Numbered from the stretch's first letter, positions 43,282 to 52,953 are shown. The stretch: DNA of 64,000 nt from JAHIVB01 sp964574705 (GCA_964574705.1 CAZNOO010000006.1:27459-91458), one strand, 5' to 3'. Program-made: numbers and translations. The notes: generated from the letters alone by a model not told the origin.

Positions 43282-44013
43282 TCACTGAATCTCCATTTTT
43301 ACCGAGGCAAGAAACCATATTAAATATATTGCAAAAATAATTATGAGGTATTGATAGGTTTCGGCAACAAAACGGTATTTGCCACCCATAAACATCAATA
43401 TAGGAAATACGCCCAAGACCTGTTTCATCAAGATTGAACCATTTTGTTCATAACCAACTCCAAAAAACTCGATGGACCAGTAGATCAAGAGTGTAAACAT
43501 TTGTGACAGAGAATGACGAAAAGTCATCACGATGAGCATTGAAAGGAATCCATAGAAAACCGCCTGAATACCTAGTTTCACAAATATTTCGAAAGTCTCA
43601 AATGAAGACATTTCAAGTACGGAAACTACCTTTCCAATCACGTAAAATAGAAGAAAAACTTGACTCCAAAAGACTAAAAAAATCAACAGATACGTCATAG
43701 ATTTGTAAATAAGGTAACTTGCCCGATGATTGGTACCATTCAGCCAATATATAATGTATAATCGATGGTTTCCGAGCACTCCATCTGAAAATAAAAAGAT
43801 ACTATAGGCTGTGAATATCAATTTGGAAAACAAGATTGAATTTTGAATATACTCCGAAGAGTATATCGATCTGTTTCCATCGATAGAAACGATTCCCTCA
43901 AAAAAATTGGACTGATATAAGAATACCAATCCAGTGATGCCTATTAATAATAATGAGATCATTCTTACTTTTCCTGAGAGACTTAAATAGATGTGAAATT
44001 TCCATTTTGACAT
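43282..44013 (-). CDS. ABC-2-like membrane subunit of a four-gene cassette
   Basis: 243 residues with about six hydrophobic segments, including pairs near 17-33, 70-90, 105-130, 145-165 and 218-236. The length, topology and its position directly after an ABC ATPase gene suggest the permease of a minimal exporter. No permease signature is strong enough to name a family. It is the last gene of the cassette 43282-46152; no clear terminator follows. Confidence 0.7.
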   Translation of the reverse strand: MSKWKFHIYLSLSGKVRMISLLLIGITGLVFLYQSNFFEGIVSIDGNRSIYSSEYIQNSILFSKLIFTAYSIFLFSDGVLGNHRLYIIYWLNGTNHRASYLIYKSMTYLLIFLVFWSQVFLLFYVIGKVVSVLEMSSFETFEIFVKLGIQAVFYGFLSMLIVMTFRHSLSQMFTLLIYWSIEFFGVGYEQNGSILMKQVLGVFPILMFMGGKYRFVAETYQYLIIIFAIYLIWFLASVKMEIQ

Positions 44014-44628
44014 TTAATCGATTCTCCCATTTGTGATTTTCAATGTTCTTTTTTGCCTGACTTTAATTGATTGAGGTTGATGAGTCGATATGATAATTAA
44101 CGTTTCTCTTAATCTTTCTTTGATGATTTCAACAAGCTCCTTCTTCGACGCTTCATCTATGGCTCGAAATGGCTCATCTAGTAAAAGAACTTTAGGCTGA
44201 TGAATAAACGCTTGTATTAAATTAACTTTCTGTTTCATTCCATTTGACAACGAACTGATATGTTGATGAGTGGCATCTTTCATGTGAAAAGCTGTGAGAT
44301 AAAGGTCTAACCTTTCATTCAAAATTAATGAATCCTTTGACTTCACCCTTCCCAAATGAATCAGAAACTCCTTTACTGTCAAGTGATCTGGAAGAATGTA
44401 TTGTTCAGGAGCATATCCAAAAGACACATGCAATTTATCAATTTTACCCTCGTATCGCAACAACCCCATGATGCATTTTAAAATAGTTGATTTCCCGGAA
44501 CCGTTCGGACCTGTGATGACATATAGTTTCCCGCTGTGAAATGTCAGGTTGATTTCTTCTATAGCAGTTCTAAACCGATATTTTTTGGATACATTAGTCA
44601 TAGTAATAACGGGCAAAGGAGAGCTCAT
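44014..44628 (-). CDS. ABC ATPase of a four-gene cassette
   Basis: 204 residues from the ATG at 44628, which has GGAGG 9 bases upstream. Walker A GPNGSGKST, signature SLSNGMKQK, Walker B VLLLDEPFRAID, and a switch His in STHQ. The SNGMKQK signature is the exporter type seen with ABC-2 permeases. The start overlaps the end of the previous gene by about 35 bases, so the genes are translationally coupled. Confidence 0.9.
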   Translation of the reverse strand: MSSPLPVITMTNVSKKYRFRTAIEEINLTFHSGKLYVITGPNGSGKSTILKCIMGLLRYEGKIDKLHVSFGYAPEQYILPDHLTVKEFLIHLGRVKSKDSLILNERLDLYLTAFHMKDATHQHISSLSNGMKQKVNLIQAFIHQPKVLLLDEPFRAIDEASKKELVEIIKERLRETLIIISTHQPQSIKVRQKRTLKITNGRID

Positions 44629-45523
44629 TTTCAAAAACCTCCAGTTGAGTAAATTGATTAGAAAAATAGATAAAATCATCGATTACATCCTGTTGACTCT
44701 GGTTAAGATGTATATAAGTTATCACTATTGGGAAACGATTGAAGTAAAATGATTCTGTTTGCTTGTTAAAGGGAAGAAAGAGTACTTTGTTCTCTCCTGG
44801 TTCAATGAATACCTCTTCTGAATCATATTCTGCGATCAATACATTTTCAATATCTTCAATCGAATAAACATTTTCTGAGGTCGAAAGAACCCATAGATTT
44901 GAATTGTCAAAATGAACTGTATCCATAAAGGCATCCATTGATTTTAAATAGATTCCAGTCTCATTGTCATTTTCGAGTTCCACTAAAATGCCTGATAATC
45001 CCCCAATTGTTGAACTGGAATCAACAACGCCATAAAGGCGTCTTAAATAGAGCCCTGGCGTATTTAGTTCGTCCATAATCAACAGATGGATAGATCCCAC
45101 TTCAAATGAAATCTCACACTGGTTCGAATAAACAATACGAATAGAGGCATTGTTCGCTACAATCTCGGTTCCCACCGCAAAGTTGATTCTATCGAACACG
45201 ATCTTCAAACGGACTTGATTGTATTCCTTATCATGATACAGAACCGGTTCATTCTCCATCAAAACCTCACCAATCATGACCTCAAAAATAAAGTTCTCAC
45301 TTTCAATATAGACAGAGTCAAATTGTTCTTTATCAAAAAGAAATGCTTTCGGTTGGTCTGTAAATACATTAATTTCCAAGGTTTCATTTTCATAAAGAAC
45401 TCTAGATAATTCTTCCTTGACTGTGATCATCGTCACATATTCTTTCTCACTGGGATGAAGAAAAAAGAATACGGCACCCAAAAGGACATAGAACCCTAAT
45501 AACAAGAAAAAAAACTTCTTCAT
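44594..45523 (-). CDS. Membrane-anchored extracytoplasmic protein of the cassette, unknown
   Basis: 309 residues. One N-terminal hydrophobic anchor (about 3-21), then about 285 residues expected outside the cell, beta-rich and acidic, with no Cys pair, no lipobox and no recognised domain. It starts at the stop of the secreted-protein gene (one shared base) and ends inside the ATPase gene. Confidence 0.75.
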   Translation of the reverse strand: MKKFFFLLLGFYVLLGAVFFFLHPSEKEYVTMITVKEELSRVLYENETLEINVFTDQPKAFLFDKEQFDSVYIESENFIFEVMIGEVLMENEPVLYHDKEYNQVRLKIVFDRINFAVGTEIVANNASIRIVYSNQCEISFEVGSIHLLIMDELNTPGLYLRRLYGVVDSSSTIGGLSGILVELENDNETGIYLKSMDAFMDTVHFDNSNLWVLSTSENVYSIEDIENVLIAEYDSEEVFIEPGENKVLFLPFNKQTESFYFNRFPIVITYIHLNQSQQDVIDDFIYFSNQFTQLEVFENELSFARYYYD

Positions 45524-46152
45524 TACAGTTTTTCCTTAATAATTTCGTAATACTCGGTTGTTACATTAAACGTTTCCCAACCGCCTCGTTTTGTTTCAAT
45601 CCAAAAGAAATAGTATTTCCCAACCCCATTGGATAACTCCCCAAGTCCTCTTGTAACAATCGACACATAAGTCAAAGGATCGACAATAATGTTGAACTCA
45701 TACGTCTCACTCATGGTCAGATTTGTTGTGTATGAAATGGATGCCTTGATATCTGCATCAATACTCCCTTTGAATTTCTTGATATCTCCTTTTCCGCTCA
45801 CTGCAATCGATCCAGAAGCGCTAATTTGATACTTCGTTTCTTCTTTTGTGGACAGCGTTATGTTGTGCTTAATCGTTGAAAAACCATTATTTACAATCTT
45901 TAATTTTGTTTCAGACACAAACTCTAGAGACTCGTTTTTATTAACAATACCGAGACTCCAGCCGATAAACCTTGCCTTATCTATAACATTATAAAATTCT
46001 TCATATTGTTCATCTGTAAAATCTTTTAAAAGAATGGCTTCATCACTATCGAATACAATTTCTTGATAAGTTAAATACTCCTCAGCTTGAACCTCAGTGA
46101 TTGTTAATGTCATCATGAACAAAAAAATGCAGATAATTAGTATTTTTTTCAT
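45523..46152 (-). CDS. Secreted beta-rich protein of the cassette, unknown
   Basis: 209 residues with a classical signal peptide of about 23 residues ending in VQA-E. The mature part has no Cys and alternates polar and hydrophobic residues, with two regular stretches at about 95-150 (SISYTTNLTMSETYEF) as in amphipathic beta-strands. A conserved-looking KYYFFWIETKRGGWETF segment lies near the C-terminus. I have no family name for it. It is the first gene of the cassette, behind a GGAGGG site, and an inverted repeat lies just upstream. Confidence 0.75.
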   Translation of the reverse strand: MKKILIICIFLFMMTLTITEVQAEEYLTYQEIVFDSDEAILLKDFTDEQYEEFYNVIDKARFIGWSLGIVNKNESLEFVSETKLKIVNNGFSTIKHNITLSTKEETKYQISASGSIAVSGKGDIKKFKGSIDADIKASISYTTNLTMSETYEFNIIVDPLTYVSIVTRGLGELSNGVGKYYFFWIETKRGGWETFNVTTEYYEIIKEKL

Positions 46153-46185
46153 AAAAAAATCCCTCCGTTTCGTAAAAATAATACG

Positions 46186-46200
46186 TTACAGAGGGTGTAA
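46186..46200 (-). promoter_or_regulatory. Inverted repeat upstream of the secreted/ABC cassette
   Basis: TTACA-5-TGTAA, a perfect 15-bp inverted repeat, 34 bases upstream of the secreted-protein start and overlapping a minus-strand TATTAT that could be a -10. It may be an operator. On the plus strand it is followed by T-rich sequence, so it could instead be a weak terminator stem. Confidence 0.4.
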
Positions 46201-46213
46201 TTCTTTTTTAGGG

Positions 46214-47023
46214 TTATAGAGTATGTTCCTTGAAATATTCGATGCCTTCAACATACCCATATTGGAATATCTTCCGGGACTTATCGGAGTCGAAGTTTAA
46301 ATGTCCTCCCAAGTGCTCTTTGGTTTTAATTTCATGAAAGGTAATACCAGGATATTTTGAAGGATTCAAGAAGTGAATCTTTTCAAGATGGATGACGATA
46401 ATCGTATCGCATCCTTCTTCTATCAGTGGCTTCACAGGCGCATTGTCGTAAAGCCCACCGTCATAATATTGTTTATCGTCTACTTGAAGCGGAGCGAAAA
46501 CAATTGGAATCGAGCAAGAAGCTAAAATTTGCTTGTAAATGGCATCGTCATCTTCATAAGATGAAATCTTAGAATAAACTACATGGGATTCATCCTTTTT
46601 GATATAGTGATGGAAACTTGATTTAAACAATCCAAAAATGCCTTCATTGACTTCTCCGCCTTCCGAAAGTGTAACATAGACTTCTTTTTGTCTTAGTTTG
46701 TCCAAATTCAGATGATCCTTAAGCATATTTTCAAGTGAAGTAATCTCAAATACACCAGTGTTCTTGAACTCAAGCTTTTCTTTGATGATTCTTCGAAAAA
46801 TGTTTTCAGTTCTTTTCAGTAAATCATTCGATACTGAGAACCATATATCCTTTGCATCGTCAACAGACATCGTTGCTAGCATGCTCGCATTGACAGACCC
46901 AATTGAGGTTCCTGAAAACACTTCAACTTTTTGAAGAATACCAAGTTCTTCCAAAGCTTTTGCCACTCCGATTTGATAGGCGCCTCTAGCGCCTCCCCCA
47001 GTCAAACAGAGTCCTACTTTCAT
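46214..47023 (-). CDS. Patatin-like phospholipase/esterase
   Basis: 269 residues. The oxyanion loop GGGARG (9-14), the nucleophile motif GTSIG with Ser40, and the catalytic Asp188 in YDGGLYDN form the Ser-Asp dyad of the RssA/patatin family. There is no signal peptide. It would hydrolyse acyl esters of lipids in the cytosol or at the membrane. It follows mnmA by 11 bases, in an operon with NAD genes. Confidence 0.93.
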   Translation of the reverse strand: MKVGLCLTGGGARGAYQIGVAKALEELGILQKVEVFSGTSIGSVNASMLATMSVDDAKDIWFSVSNDLLKRTENIFRRIIKEKLEFKNTGVFEITSLENMLKDHLNLDKLRQKEVYVTLSEGGEVNEGIFGLFKSSFHHYIKKDESHVVYSKISSYEDDDAIYKQILASCSIPIVFAPLQVDDKQYYDGGLYDNAPVKPLIEEGCDTIIVIHLEKIHFLNPSKYPGITFHEIKTKEHLGGHLNFDSDKSRKIFQYGYVEGIEYFKEHTL

Positions 47024-47034
47024 AAATTCACCTC

Positions 47035-48168
47035 TTAATACATTCTTCTTTGATTTTCAAAATAGACGGTCGCAATCGTTCCACCGCCAAAACAGACTTC
47101 TCCGTCATAAAATACAGCGGCTTGCCCTGGTGTCACAGCACGTACCAGTTCTTTGAATCTTACCTGAAGTGTTAAGTCGTCAATAAACTCAATCTCAACA
47201 GGTACATCTATTTGTCGATATCTGAATTTTGCGGTCAAGTTTTTCTTTCCAACAAATTTATGACTCGGAATCCAGTTTACTTCTTCGACTGTACAAGAAT
47301 CAGAATACAAGGTTGGGTGATCAATTCCCTGTCCGATATAAAGGATGTTCTTTTCTAAGTTCTTACCCACAACAAACCAAGGATCTTGTCCATATATTTT
47401 ACTTCCACCAATTCGCAACCCTTTTCGTTGACCAATCGTATAATACATCAATCCGTCATGTTCGCCTAAAATATCTCCATCGGTTGTAGAAATGGGACCG
47501 GGTTGGCTTGGAAGATAATTCGATAAGAATTGGCTGAAATGCCGTTCTCCGATAAAACAAATGCCGGTTGAGTCTTTTTTCTTTGCCGTAACCAATCCCG
47601 CTTTCTCAGCGATGGCACGAACTTCTTTTTTTTGCATTTCTCCAACCGGAAATAATGTCTTAGACAGTTGCGCTTGTGTGAGTTGGCAAAGGAAGTAGGT
47701 TTGGTCCTTATTGTTATCAAGTCCCCGCAAGAGCCTTGTTTCACCATTGAAGTTGTCTACTCTTGCATAATGTCCCATTGCAATGAAATCGGCACCCAAA
47801 GAAAGAGCAACACTTAAAAATGCTTTGAATTTAATGTATTTATTGCATAAGATATCAGGGTTCGGCGTTCTTCCTCGTCTATATTCTTCAAGAAAATACG
47901 TAAATACATCATCCCAGTACTCTTGAATGAAGTCATGGCGATGAAGCCTAATTCCGAGCTTGTTCGCAACGTCGAGCGCATCTTGATAATCTTCTTCTTG
48001 AGGGCATATTTCATTATCGTAGTCAGGGTTTCCCAATAAATCTTGGTTCATTGCACTGTCCCAGTTTCTCATAAACAATGCTTCAACCTCGTAACCCTGT
48101 TCAATTAAAAGCAAAGCGGCAACGCTTGAATCAACGCCACCACTAAGTCCTACGATTACTTTTTGCAT
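47035..48168 (-). CDS. mnmA: tRNA-specific 2-thiouridylase
   Basis: 377 residues. The PP-loop SGGVDSS (9-15) binds ATP; the catalytic cysteines are in NPDILCNKYIKF and GICFIGER. It makes the 2-thio group of U34 in tRNA-Lys, -Glu and -Gln. GGTGAT precedes the ATG. It lies 8 bases after nadE. Confidence 0.97.
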   Translation of the reverse strand: MQKVIVGLSGGVDSSVAALLLIEQGYEVEALFMRNWDSAMNQDLLGNPDYDNEICPQEEDYQDALDVANKLGIRLHRHDFIQEYWDDVFTYFLEEYRRGRTPNPDILCNKYIKFKAFLSVALSLGADFIAMGHYARVDNFNGETRLLRGLDNNKDQTYFLCQLTQAQLSKTLFPVGEMQKKEVRAIAEKAGLVTAKKKDSTGICFIGERHFSQFLSNYLPSQPGPISTTDGDILGEHDGLMYYTIGQRKGLRIGGSKIYGQDPWFVVGKNLEKNILYIGQGIDHPTLYSDSCTVEEVNWIPSHKFVGKKNLTAKFRYRQIDVPVEIEFIDDLTLQVRFKELVRAVTPGQAAVFYDGEVCFGGGTIATVYFENQRRMY

Positions 48169-48176
48169 GTTATCAC

Positions 48177-50033
48177 CTATCTTTTTACGTCTGAAGGCAT
48201 TCTAAAATCACTTCTCGGAGATAGTGCATATTCGAGCACTTTCGGAGAGTCGGGACTTGCCTGTCTCTTATATTGCTGGGAAAAGAAACGACTCATGAAA
48301 TTGTCGACATAAGAGTCGATTTCACTCCATTCTAATGTGAATGCTTTCCCCAGTAAGAATTTAATTCGATCCGATTCGTCTCCACAAACAAGGAAACGAT
48401 ATAAGATGAAATCATTAATTTCATATTTTCCAATCAATTTTTCAGTCGATTGTCCTTTTTTTAACTCAGGCGTAATCGGTGTATCTAAGATGTCGTACAG
48501 ACAAGGTTTCACTTCATTTGAGAACAAATGATCGGCATACATCTTAATCATGAAACGTACCAACGTCTTTGGAATTCCGCCATTCACATTGTACATGCTC
48601 ATTTGATCTCCATTATAAGTTGACCATCCGAGTGCAATTTCTGACAAATCTCCCGTACCAAGCACGATTCCATTGACCTTATTGGCCATATCCATCAAAA
48701 TCATCGTTCTTGCCCTTGCCTGCGCGTTTTCATAAGTAACGTCTTCTGTTACCCCGTCGTGTTTTAACAAGTGTAGATGGTCTGTTACGTGCGCCTGGAT
48801 GTCAATCTCATCAGAGTCAACGCCTAACAAAGACATTAATTTCCGTGCATTTTCAAGGGTTCTTTTGGAAGTTGCCATTCCAGGCATGGTGATGGCTTTA
48901 ATCCCTTTCCGATCGAGGTTCAAAGAATCAAACGCTCTGCAGGCAACAAGTAAAGCCAAAGAGGAATCAAGTCCGCCAGATACTCCGATAACAATGTTTT
49001 TTATCCCGATGTGATTGATTCTTTTCGCAAGTCCATATTCTTGAATGGAAGCAATCTTATGAAAATCTTTTAAATAATCTTTTTCAGGCACAAACGGAAG
49101 CGTATTCAATTTTTTTGTGAATTGAAAGTCCTCTGCTTCAATCATTTCAAATGGAACGGTTTGATATTTGTATCTGTATTTCAGAATCGAATCTCTGAAA
49201 CTCGAATTGTTTCTTCTTTCATGTGCAAGTTTAAATAAATCTACATCAGCGTACATGATTTCAGTCTCCAACGAAAACTTTTCAGATTCCGTAACAAGCG
49301 TCCCATTGCTCGAAACAATGTTGTGTCCTGAAAAAACGGTTTCGCTCGTCGACTCTGAAGCGCCAGCACTGCAATATACGTAAATACCACAATTCTTTCT
49401 TGAGTGTTCCAAAACCGCATTTCTGCGTATGCTTTCTTTGCCAAGAGTCTCATTGGAAGCGGAGATATTGAAAATAACGTTCGCTCCATTGACACTTAAA
49501 AGATTTCCAGGCGTAATGGTAGCCCACATATCTTCACAAATTTCAACGCCAAAGTTAAAATCATCCTTGGAAAATATCAAATTTCCAAATGGTACCATTT
49601 GATTTAGAACTTTAATCTCTGTAAAATGATCTACGACGTCAAATCCGGACTTAAACCATCTTTTCTCATAATATTCTTTAGTATTGGGTAAGTAAAATTT
49701 AGGAATCACACCTAAAATTCGATTCTTTTGAATTACCATTGCAGCGTTAAGAACCATTTCTTCTACAATTAAAGGCAACCCGCAGATGACAACGCCTGCA
49801 AAGTGATTATGTTCCAAAAAATAAGATAAAGACTGATTGACATCTTCAAAAAGAGACTTGTGGAAAAACAAGTCGTTGCACGTATAAGCACTGATACCTA
49901 GTTCTGGAAAAACTGCAATTGCACTTTGGTTGTTTTCCAAAGACTTCAGCATTTCTCTTACATTAAAACTTGGGTTGCCCACTTCAAGCTTGGGCGAAAT
50001 CAAACTAAGTTTGACAAAACCATTTTTTACCAT
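48177..50033 (-). CDS. nadE: Glutamine-dependent NAD+ synthetase
   Basis: 618 residues. The N-terminal nitrilase-like glutaminase domain has the catalytic triad Glu44 (FPELG), Lys112 and Cys166 (EICEDMW). The C-terminal NH3-dependent synthetase domain has the PP-loop SGGLDSS (352-358). It converts nicotinate adenine dinucleotide to NAD+. This long two-domain type is common in Bacteroidetes, Clostridia and actinobacteria. It lies 3 bases after nadD. Confidence 0.96.
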   Translation of the reverse strand: MVKNGFVKLSLISPKLEVGNPSFNVREMLKSLENNQSAIAVFPELGISAYTCNDLFFHKSLFEDVNQSLSYFLEHNHFAGVVICGLPLIVEEMVLNAAMVIQKNRILGVIPKFYLPNTKEYYEKRWFKSGFDVVDHFTEIKVLNQMVPFGNLIFSKDDFNFGVEICEDMWATITPGNLLSVNGANVIFNISASNETLGKESIRRNAVLEHSRKNCGIYVYCSAGASESTSETVFSGHNIVSSNGTLVTESEKFSLETEIMYADVDLFKLAHERRNNSSFRDSILKYRYKYQTVPFEMIEAEDFQFTKKLNTLPFVPEKDYLKDFHKIASIQEYGLAKRINHIGIKNIVIGVSGGLDSSLALLVACRAFDSLNLDRKGIKAITMPGMATSKRTLENARKLMSLLGVDSDEIDIQAHVTDHLHLLKHDGVTEDVTYENAQARARTMILMDMANKVNGIVLGTGDLSEIALGWSTYNGDQMSMYNVNGGIPKTLVRFMIKMYADHLFSNEVKPCLYDILDTPITPELKKGQSTEKLIGKYEINDFILYRFLVCGDESDRIKFLLGKAFTLEWSEIDSYVDNFMSRFFSQQYKRQASPDSPKVLEYALSPRSDFRMPSDVKR

Positions 50034-50036
50034 GAG

Positions 50037-50612
50037 TTAACCTCGATATAATTCATTTTGGATAATATAATCATAAATTTCAGGAGAGACATAAGCAGGG
50101 TCAAACGTCTCCCTGAATACGGTCGAAGAAATGTTCAGATTAAAATGAGGCAAAATGATAAATTGATTCAGATAATCTTTCAAAAAAGAATCGTTTTTTA
50201 AGGTAGAATGAATGTCTTTTTTCTCTCGGTTCAAGATGATGAATTTAAACTCAGAAAGAAGGCTTTTCGCGTTGATCCATTTATGGAGTTTATAGAGATT
50301 ATCGGCTCCGATGACAAAAGCAAGTTCCTCTTCAGGATATTTTTCCTGAAGTCGTAACATTGACTGATAGGTTCCCAAATAATCAGAATCATCAAATTCA
50401 AGTGATGAGACACTTGCCTTTGGTAAATCCTTGATTAAAAGTTGAAGCATCTGGAGCCTATGATAGTTCGAAGAAAGGCTACGTTTCGTATAAAGATTAC
50501 TGACAGGCAAGTAAATGAACTTCGAAAATTCAATTGCTTTTTCAATGTGGAAGTAGATCTCTTTGTGTGCAATTGTCGGGGGGTTAAATGCCCCACCAAA
50601 TACGATCACCAT
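50037..50612 (-). CDS. nadD: Nicotinate-nucleotide adenylyltransferase
   Basis: 191 residues from the ATG at 50612, 8 bases after AAGGAG; the upstream extension has no site. The nucleotidyltransferase opening VFGGAFNPPTIAH and the FVIGADNLYKLHKW and ISSTVFRE motifs fit NadD. It makes nicotinate adenine dinucleotide, the substrate of the next gene's product. It heads the nadD-nadE-mnmA-patatin operon. Confidence 0.92.
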   Translation of the reverse strand: MVIVFGGAFNPPTIAHKEIYFHIEKAIEFSKFIYLPVSNLYTKRSLSSNYHRLQMLQLLIKDLPKASVSSLEFDDSDYLGTYQSMLRLQEKYPEEELAFVIGADNLYKLHKWINAKSLLSEFKFIILNREKKDIHSTLKNDSFLKDYLNQFIILPHFNLNISSTVFRETFDPAYVSPEIYDYIIQNELYRG

Positions 50613-50700
50613 TTGGCCAACTCCTTCACTACATTCTAATTCTATTCTATCATAACATGGAACGTTTGAAAAGAACATACTCCGTTTCCGTCAATTATGG

Positions 50701-50706
50701 TATAAT
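50701..50706 (+). promoter_or_regulatory. Extended -10 promoter of the second M42 peptidase
   Basis: TGGTATAAT (50698-50706) with no good -35, about 20 bases before the ATG at 50725. Confidence 0.6.
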
Positions 50707-50724
50707 CTTTTTTGGGTGATAATA

Positions 50725-51753
50725 ATGGAAAAACAAATAATGGATATTTTATCGTTTGCAAAACAACTTTTAGCGATTCCTTCTCCGAGCGGATACAGTG
50801 AACAGGTTATTCCTTTCATCAATAATGAAGTGAAAAAACTTGGGTTTCCAATCGAATTTTCAAAAAAAGGGAACGCAATCATTTCAATTCAAGGAAAAAC
50901 CAATAAAGTTTTAGGCCTTTCCGGTCATGTCGACACCTTGGGTGCTATGGTCAAAAGCATTTCTTCAGACGGAACCCTTCGCTTTACAACGGTTGGGGGA
51001 CCAATATGGCCCACAATGGATGGAGAATACTGCACCATACACACGAGAGACTCTAAAGATTACACTGGAACATTCCTTTCGACTTCTCCTTCTGTTCATG
51101 TTTACAAAGATGCATCGTCCAAGGAGAGAACCCCTTCTGATATGATGATTCGAATCGATGAAGTCGTACATACAAAAGAAGATGTCTTAAAACTAGGTAT
51201 CAGAGCCGGAGATTTTGTCTTCTTCGACCCAAAAACGGTCATTACAAAATCAGGATATATCAAGAGTCGCTTCTTGGATGACAAAATAAGTGTCGCAATC
51301 CTTTTTGGACTTATGAAACAAATCAAAGAAGAGAACATTATTCCAGAGTCTTCTTTGAAAATCATCATTTCAACTTATGAAGAAGTCGGTCACGGCGCAG
51401 CTTCCGTTCCCGAACTCGACGAATTTATCGCAGTCGACATGGGTTGCATCGGAGATGATCTCTCTTGTACAGAAGAAATGGTTTCCATTTGCGCAAAAGA
51501 TTCAAGCGGACCTTATGATTACCAAATCATCACCAATCTTGTCGACCTGGCAAAAAAAGGAAATCTTGATTATGCAACTGATATCTATCCTTTCTATGGG
51601 TCGGACGTTTCTGCAGCCTACCGTGGAGGAAATGATTTCAAGGGTGGTTTGATTGGACCCGGGGTCCACGCTTCTCATGGAATGGAAAGAACGCACGCAA
51701 GTGCTGTAGAAAACACTTTAAAGCTTCTTCTTGCGTATATTCAAAAAAAATAA
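50725..51753 (+). CDS. M42-family aminopeptidase, second copy
   Basis: 342 residues from the ATG at 50725, preceded by GGGTGAT. Metal-site motifs: LSGHVDTLGAMV (His, Asp), SRFLDDKIS (bridging Asp), ISTYEEVGHGAAS (catalytic Glu), AVDMG and the C-terminal GVHASHGMERTH. It is not a recent duplicate of the gene at 13827. It lies alone and upstream of a small membrane protein gene. Confidence 0.93.
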   Translation: MEKQIMDILSFAKQLLAIPSPSGYSEQVIPFINNEVKKLGFPIEFSKKGNAIISIQGKTNKVLGLSGHVDTLGAMVKSISSDGTLRFTTVGGPIWPTMDGEYCTIHTRDSKDYTGTFLSTSPSVHVYKDASSKERTPSDMMIRIDEVVHTKEDVLKLGIRAGDFVFFDPKTVITKSGYIKSRFLDDKISVAILFGLMKQIKEENIIPESSLKIIISTYEEVGHGAASVPELDEFIAVDMGCIGDDLSCTEEMVSICAKDSSGPYDYQIITNLVDLAKKGNLDYATDIYPFYGSDVSAAYRGGNDFKGGLIGPGVHASHGMERTHASAVENTLKLLLAYIQKK

Positions 51754-51762
51754 CATATCCTA

Positions 51763-51791
51763 TTGAATTATTTAAAATTCTAAAATATAAT
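51763..51791 (+). promoter_or_regulatory. Promoter of the small membrane protein 51825-52121
   Basis: TTGAAT (51763-51768), 17-base spacer, TATAAT (51786-51791). Confidence 0.8.
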
Positions 51792-51824
51792 GTAATAAAA
51801 TAAGAAATAATCAAGGGGGAAACA

Positions 51825-52121
51825 ATGAAAAAATTCTACAACGGCCTCGGCCAACTGTTCGGATTCTTAACTATTTTGCTTTATGCTTTTCTATTTGCGA
51901 ATACTATTTTTAATTTCGGTGTTGACACTCAAATTCTAAACATTCTTGAAACCGTTAAGGTTTATGCAATCTTTGCTGTATGTGGACTTGCAGGTTTGGA
52001 ATTCGTCGCTGGCAAAAAGATTATCGCACTTGTCTATTTCATACTGCTAGCATTTGTCGTCATCTTCAGCTTCTTCCCAGAAATTCAAAATCAAATTCTT
52101 CAATACGTTCCACAAGACTAA
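51825..52121 (+). CDS. Small three-pass membrane protein, unknown
   Basis: 98 residues with three hydrophobic segments (about 10-28, 42-62, 65-84). GGGGGA precedes the ATG. It has its own promoter and terminator. I do not recognise a family. Confidence 0.75.
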   Translation: MKKFYNGLGQLFGFLTILLYAFLFANTIFNFGVDTQILNILETVKVYAIFAVCGLAGLEFVAGKKIIALVYFILLAFVVIFSFFPEIQNQILQYVPQD

Positions 52122-52137
52122 TCCTCAAACTTTCATA

Positions 52138-52175
52138 AAAACACCAACAATTTTAAAATTGCTGGTGTTTTTTTT
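52138..52175 (+). terminator. Terminator of the small membrane protein gene
   Basis: AACACCA-A-CAATTTT pairs with AAAATTG-C-TGGTGTT with one mismatch, then T8. Confidence 0.85.
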
Positions 52176-52212
52176 ATATAGGACTGTCAATGATTAATAT
52201 TAGAAATGCTCA

Positions 52213-52944
52213 TTACAAAACCCTCTTTAAAAAGGCTTTTGTCCGTTCTTCCTTCGGGTTTGTAAAGATTGATATGGGATCATTTTCTTCCAGTACAATT
52301 CCTTGATCCATGAAAATGACTTTGGTAGATACGTCTCTCGCAAAATTCATCTCATGTGTGACGACGACCATTGTCATCCCCAAGTTTGCGAGTTGCTTCA
52401 TCACTTCAAGAACTTCTCCAACCATTTCAGGGTCCAGTGCAGAAGTTGGTTCATCAAAAAGCAAGATTTCAGGATTCATGCATAAAGCCCTGGCAATCGC
52501 AACACGCTGTTTTTGACCTCCAGACAATTGTTTCGGATTTTGATAGGCAAATTCTTTCATTCCAACTGCTTCTAGATTCGCAAGTCCTGTTTGAATCGCC
52601 TCTTCTTTCGAAACACCAAGCACTTTCATCGGCGCGAGCATGCAGTTTTGTAGGACATTTAAGTTGTTGAACAAATTGAATGATTGAAATACCATCCCCA
52701 TTTTCGCTCTTAAACGATTGAGATTGACCTTATTGTCAACGAGGTTCTCATTTTCAAACCAAATCTCACCCGAATCGCTTTGTTCGAGCAGATTCATACA
52801 CCTTAACAATGTTGACTTCCCCGATCCGCTTGATCCGATAATCGAAAGAACTTCACCTGGGTTGATTTCTAAATTGATTCCTTTCAAGACTTCATTGTTC
52901 GAGAAGGATTTTCTGAGGTTTTTAATTAGAATAACGGGTTCCAT
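52213..52944 (-). CDS. Amino acid ABC transporter ATP-binding protein (GlnQ-like)
   Basis: 243 residues. Walker A GSSGSGKST, signature LSGGQKQRV, Walker B ILLFDEPTSALDPE, D-loop and switch His in VVTHEM; the MGMVFQSFNLF Q-loop is typical of the polar amino acid subfamily. It is the last gene of a three-gene transporter operon controlled by a lysine riboswitch, so lysine is the likely substrate. Confidence 0.94.
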   Translation of the reverse strand: MEPVILIKNLRKSFSNNEVLKGINLEINPGEVLSIIGSSGSGKSTLLRCMNLLEQSDSGEIWFENENLVDNKVNLNRLRAKMGMVFQSFNLFNNLNVLQNCMLAPMKVLGVSKEEAIQTGLANLEAVGMKEFAYQNPKQLSGGQKQRVAIARALCMNPEILLFDEPTSALDPEMVGEVLEVMKQLANLGMTMVVVTHEMNFARDVSTKVIFMDQGIVLEENDPISIFTNPKEERTKAFLKRVL

Positions 52945-52953
52945 TTCTTCCTC

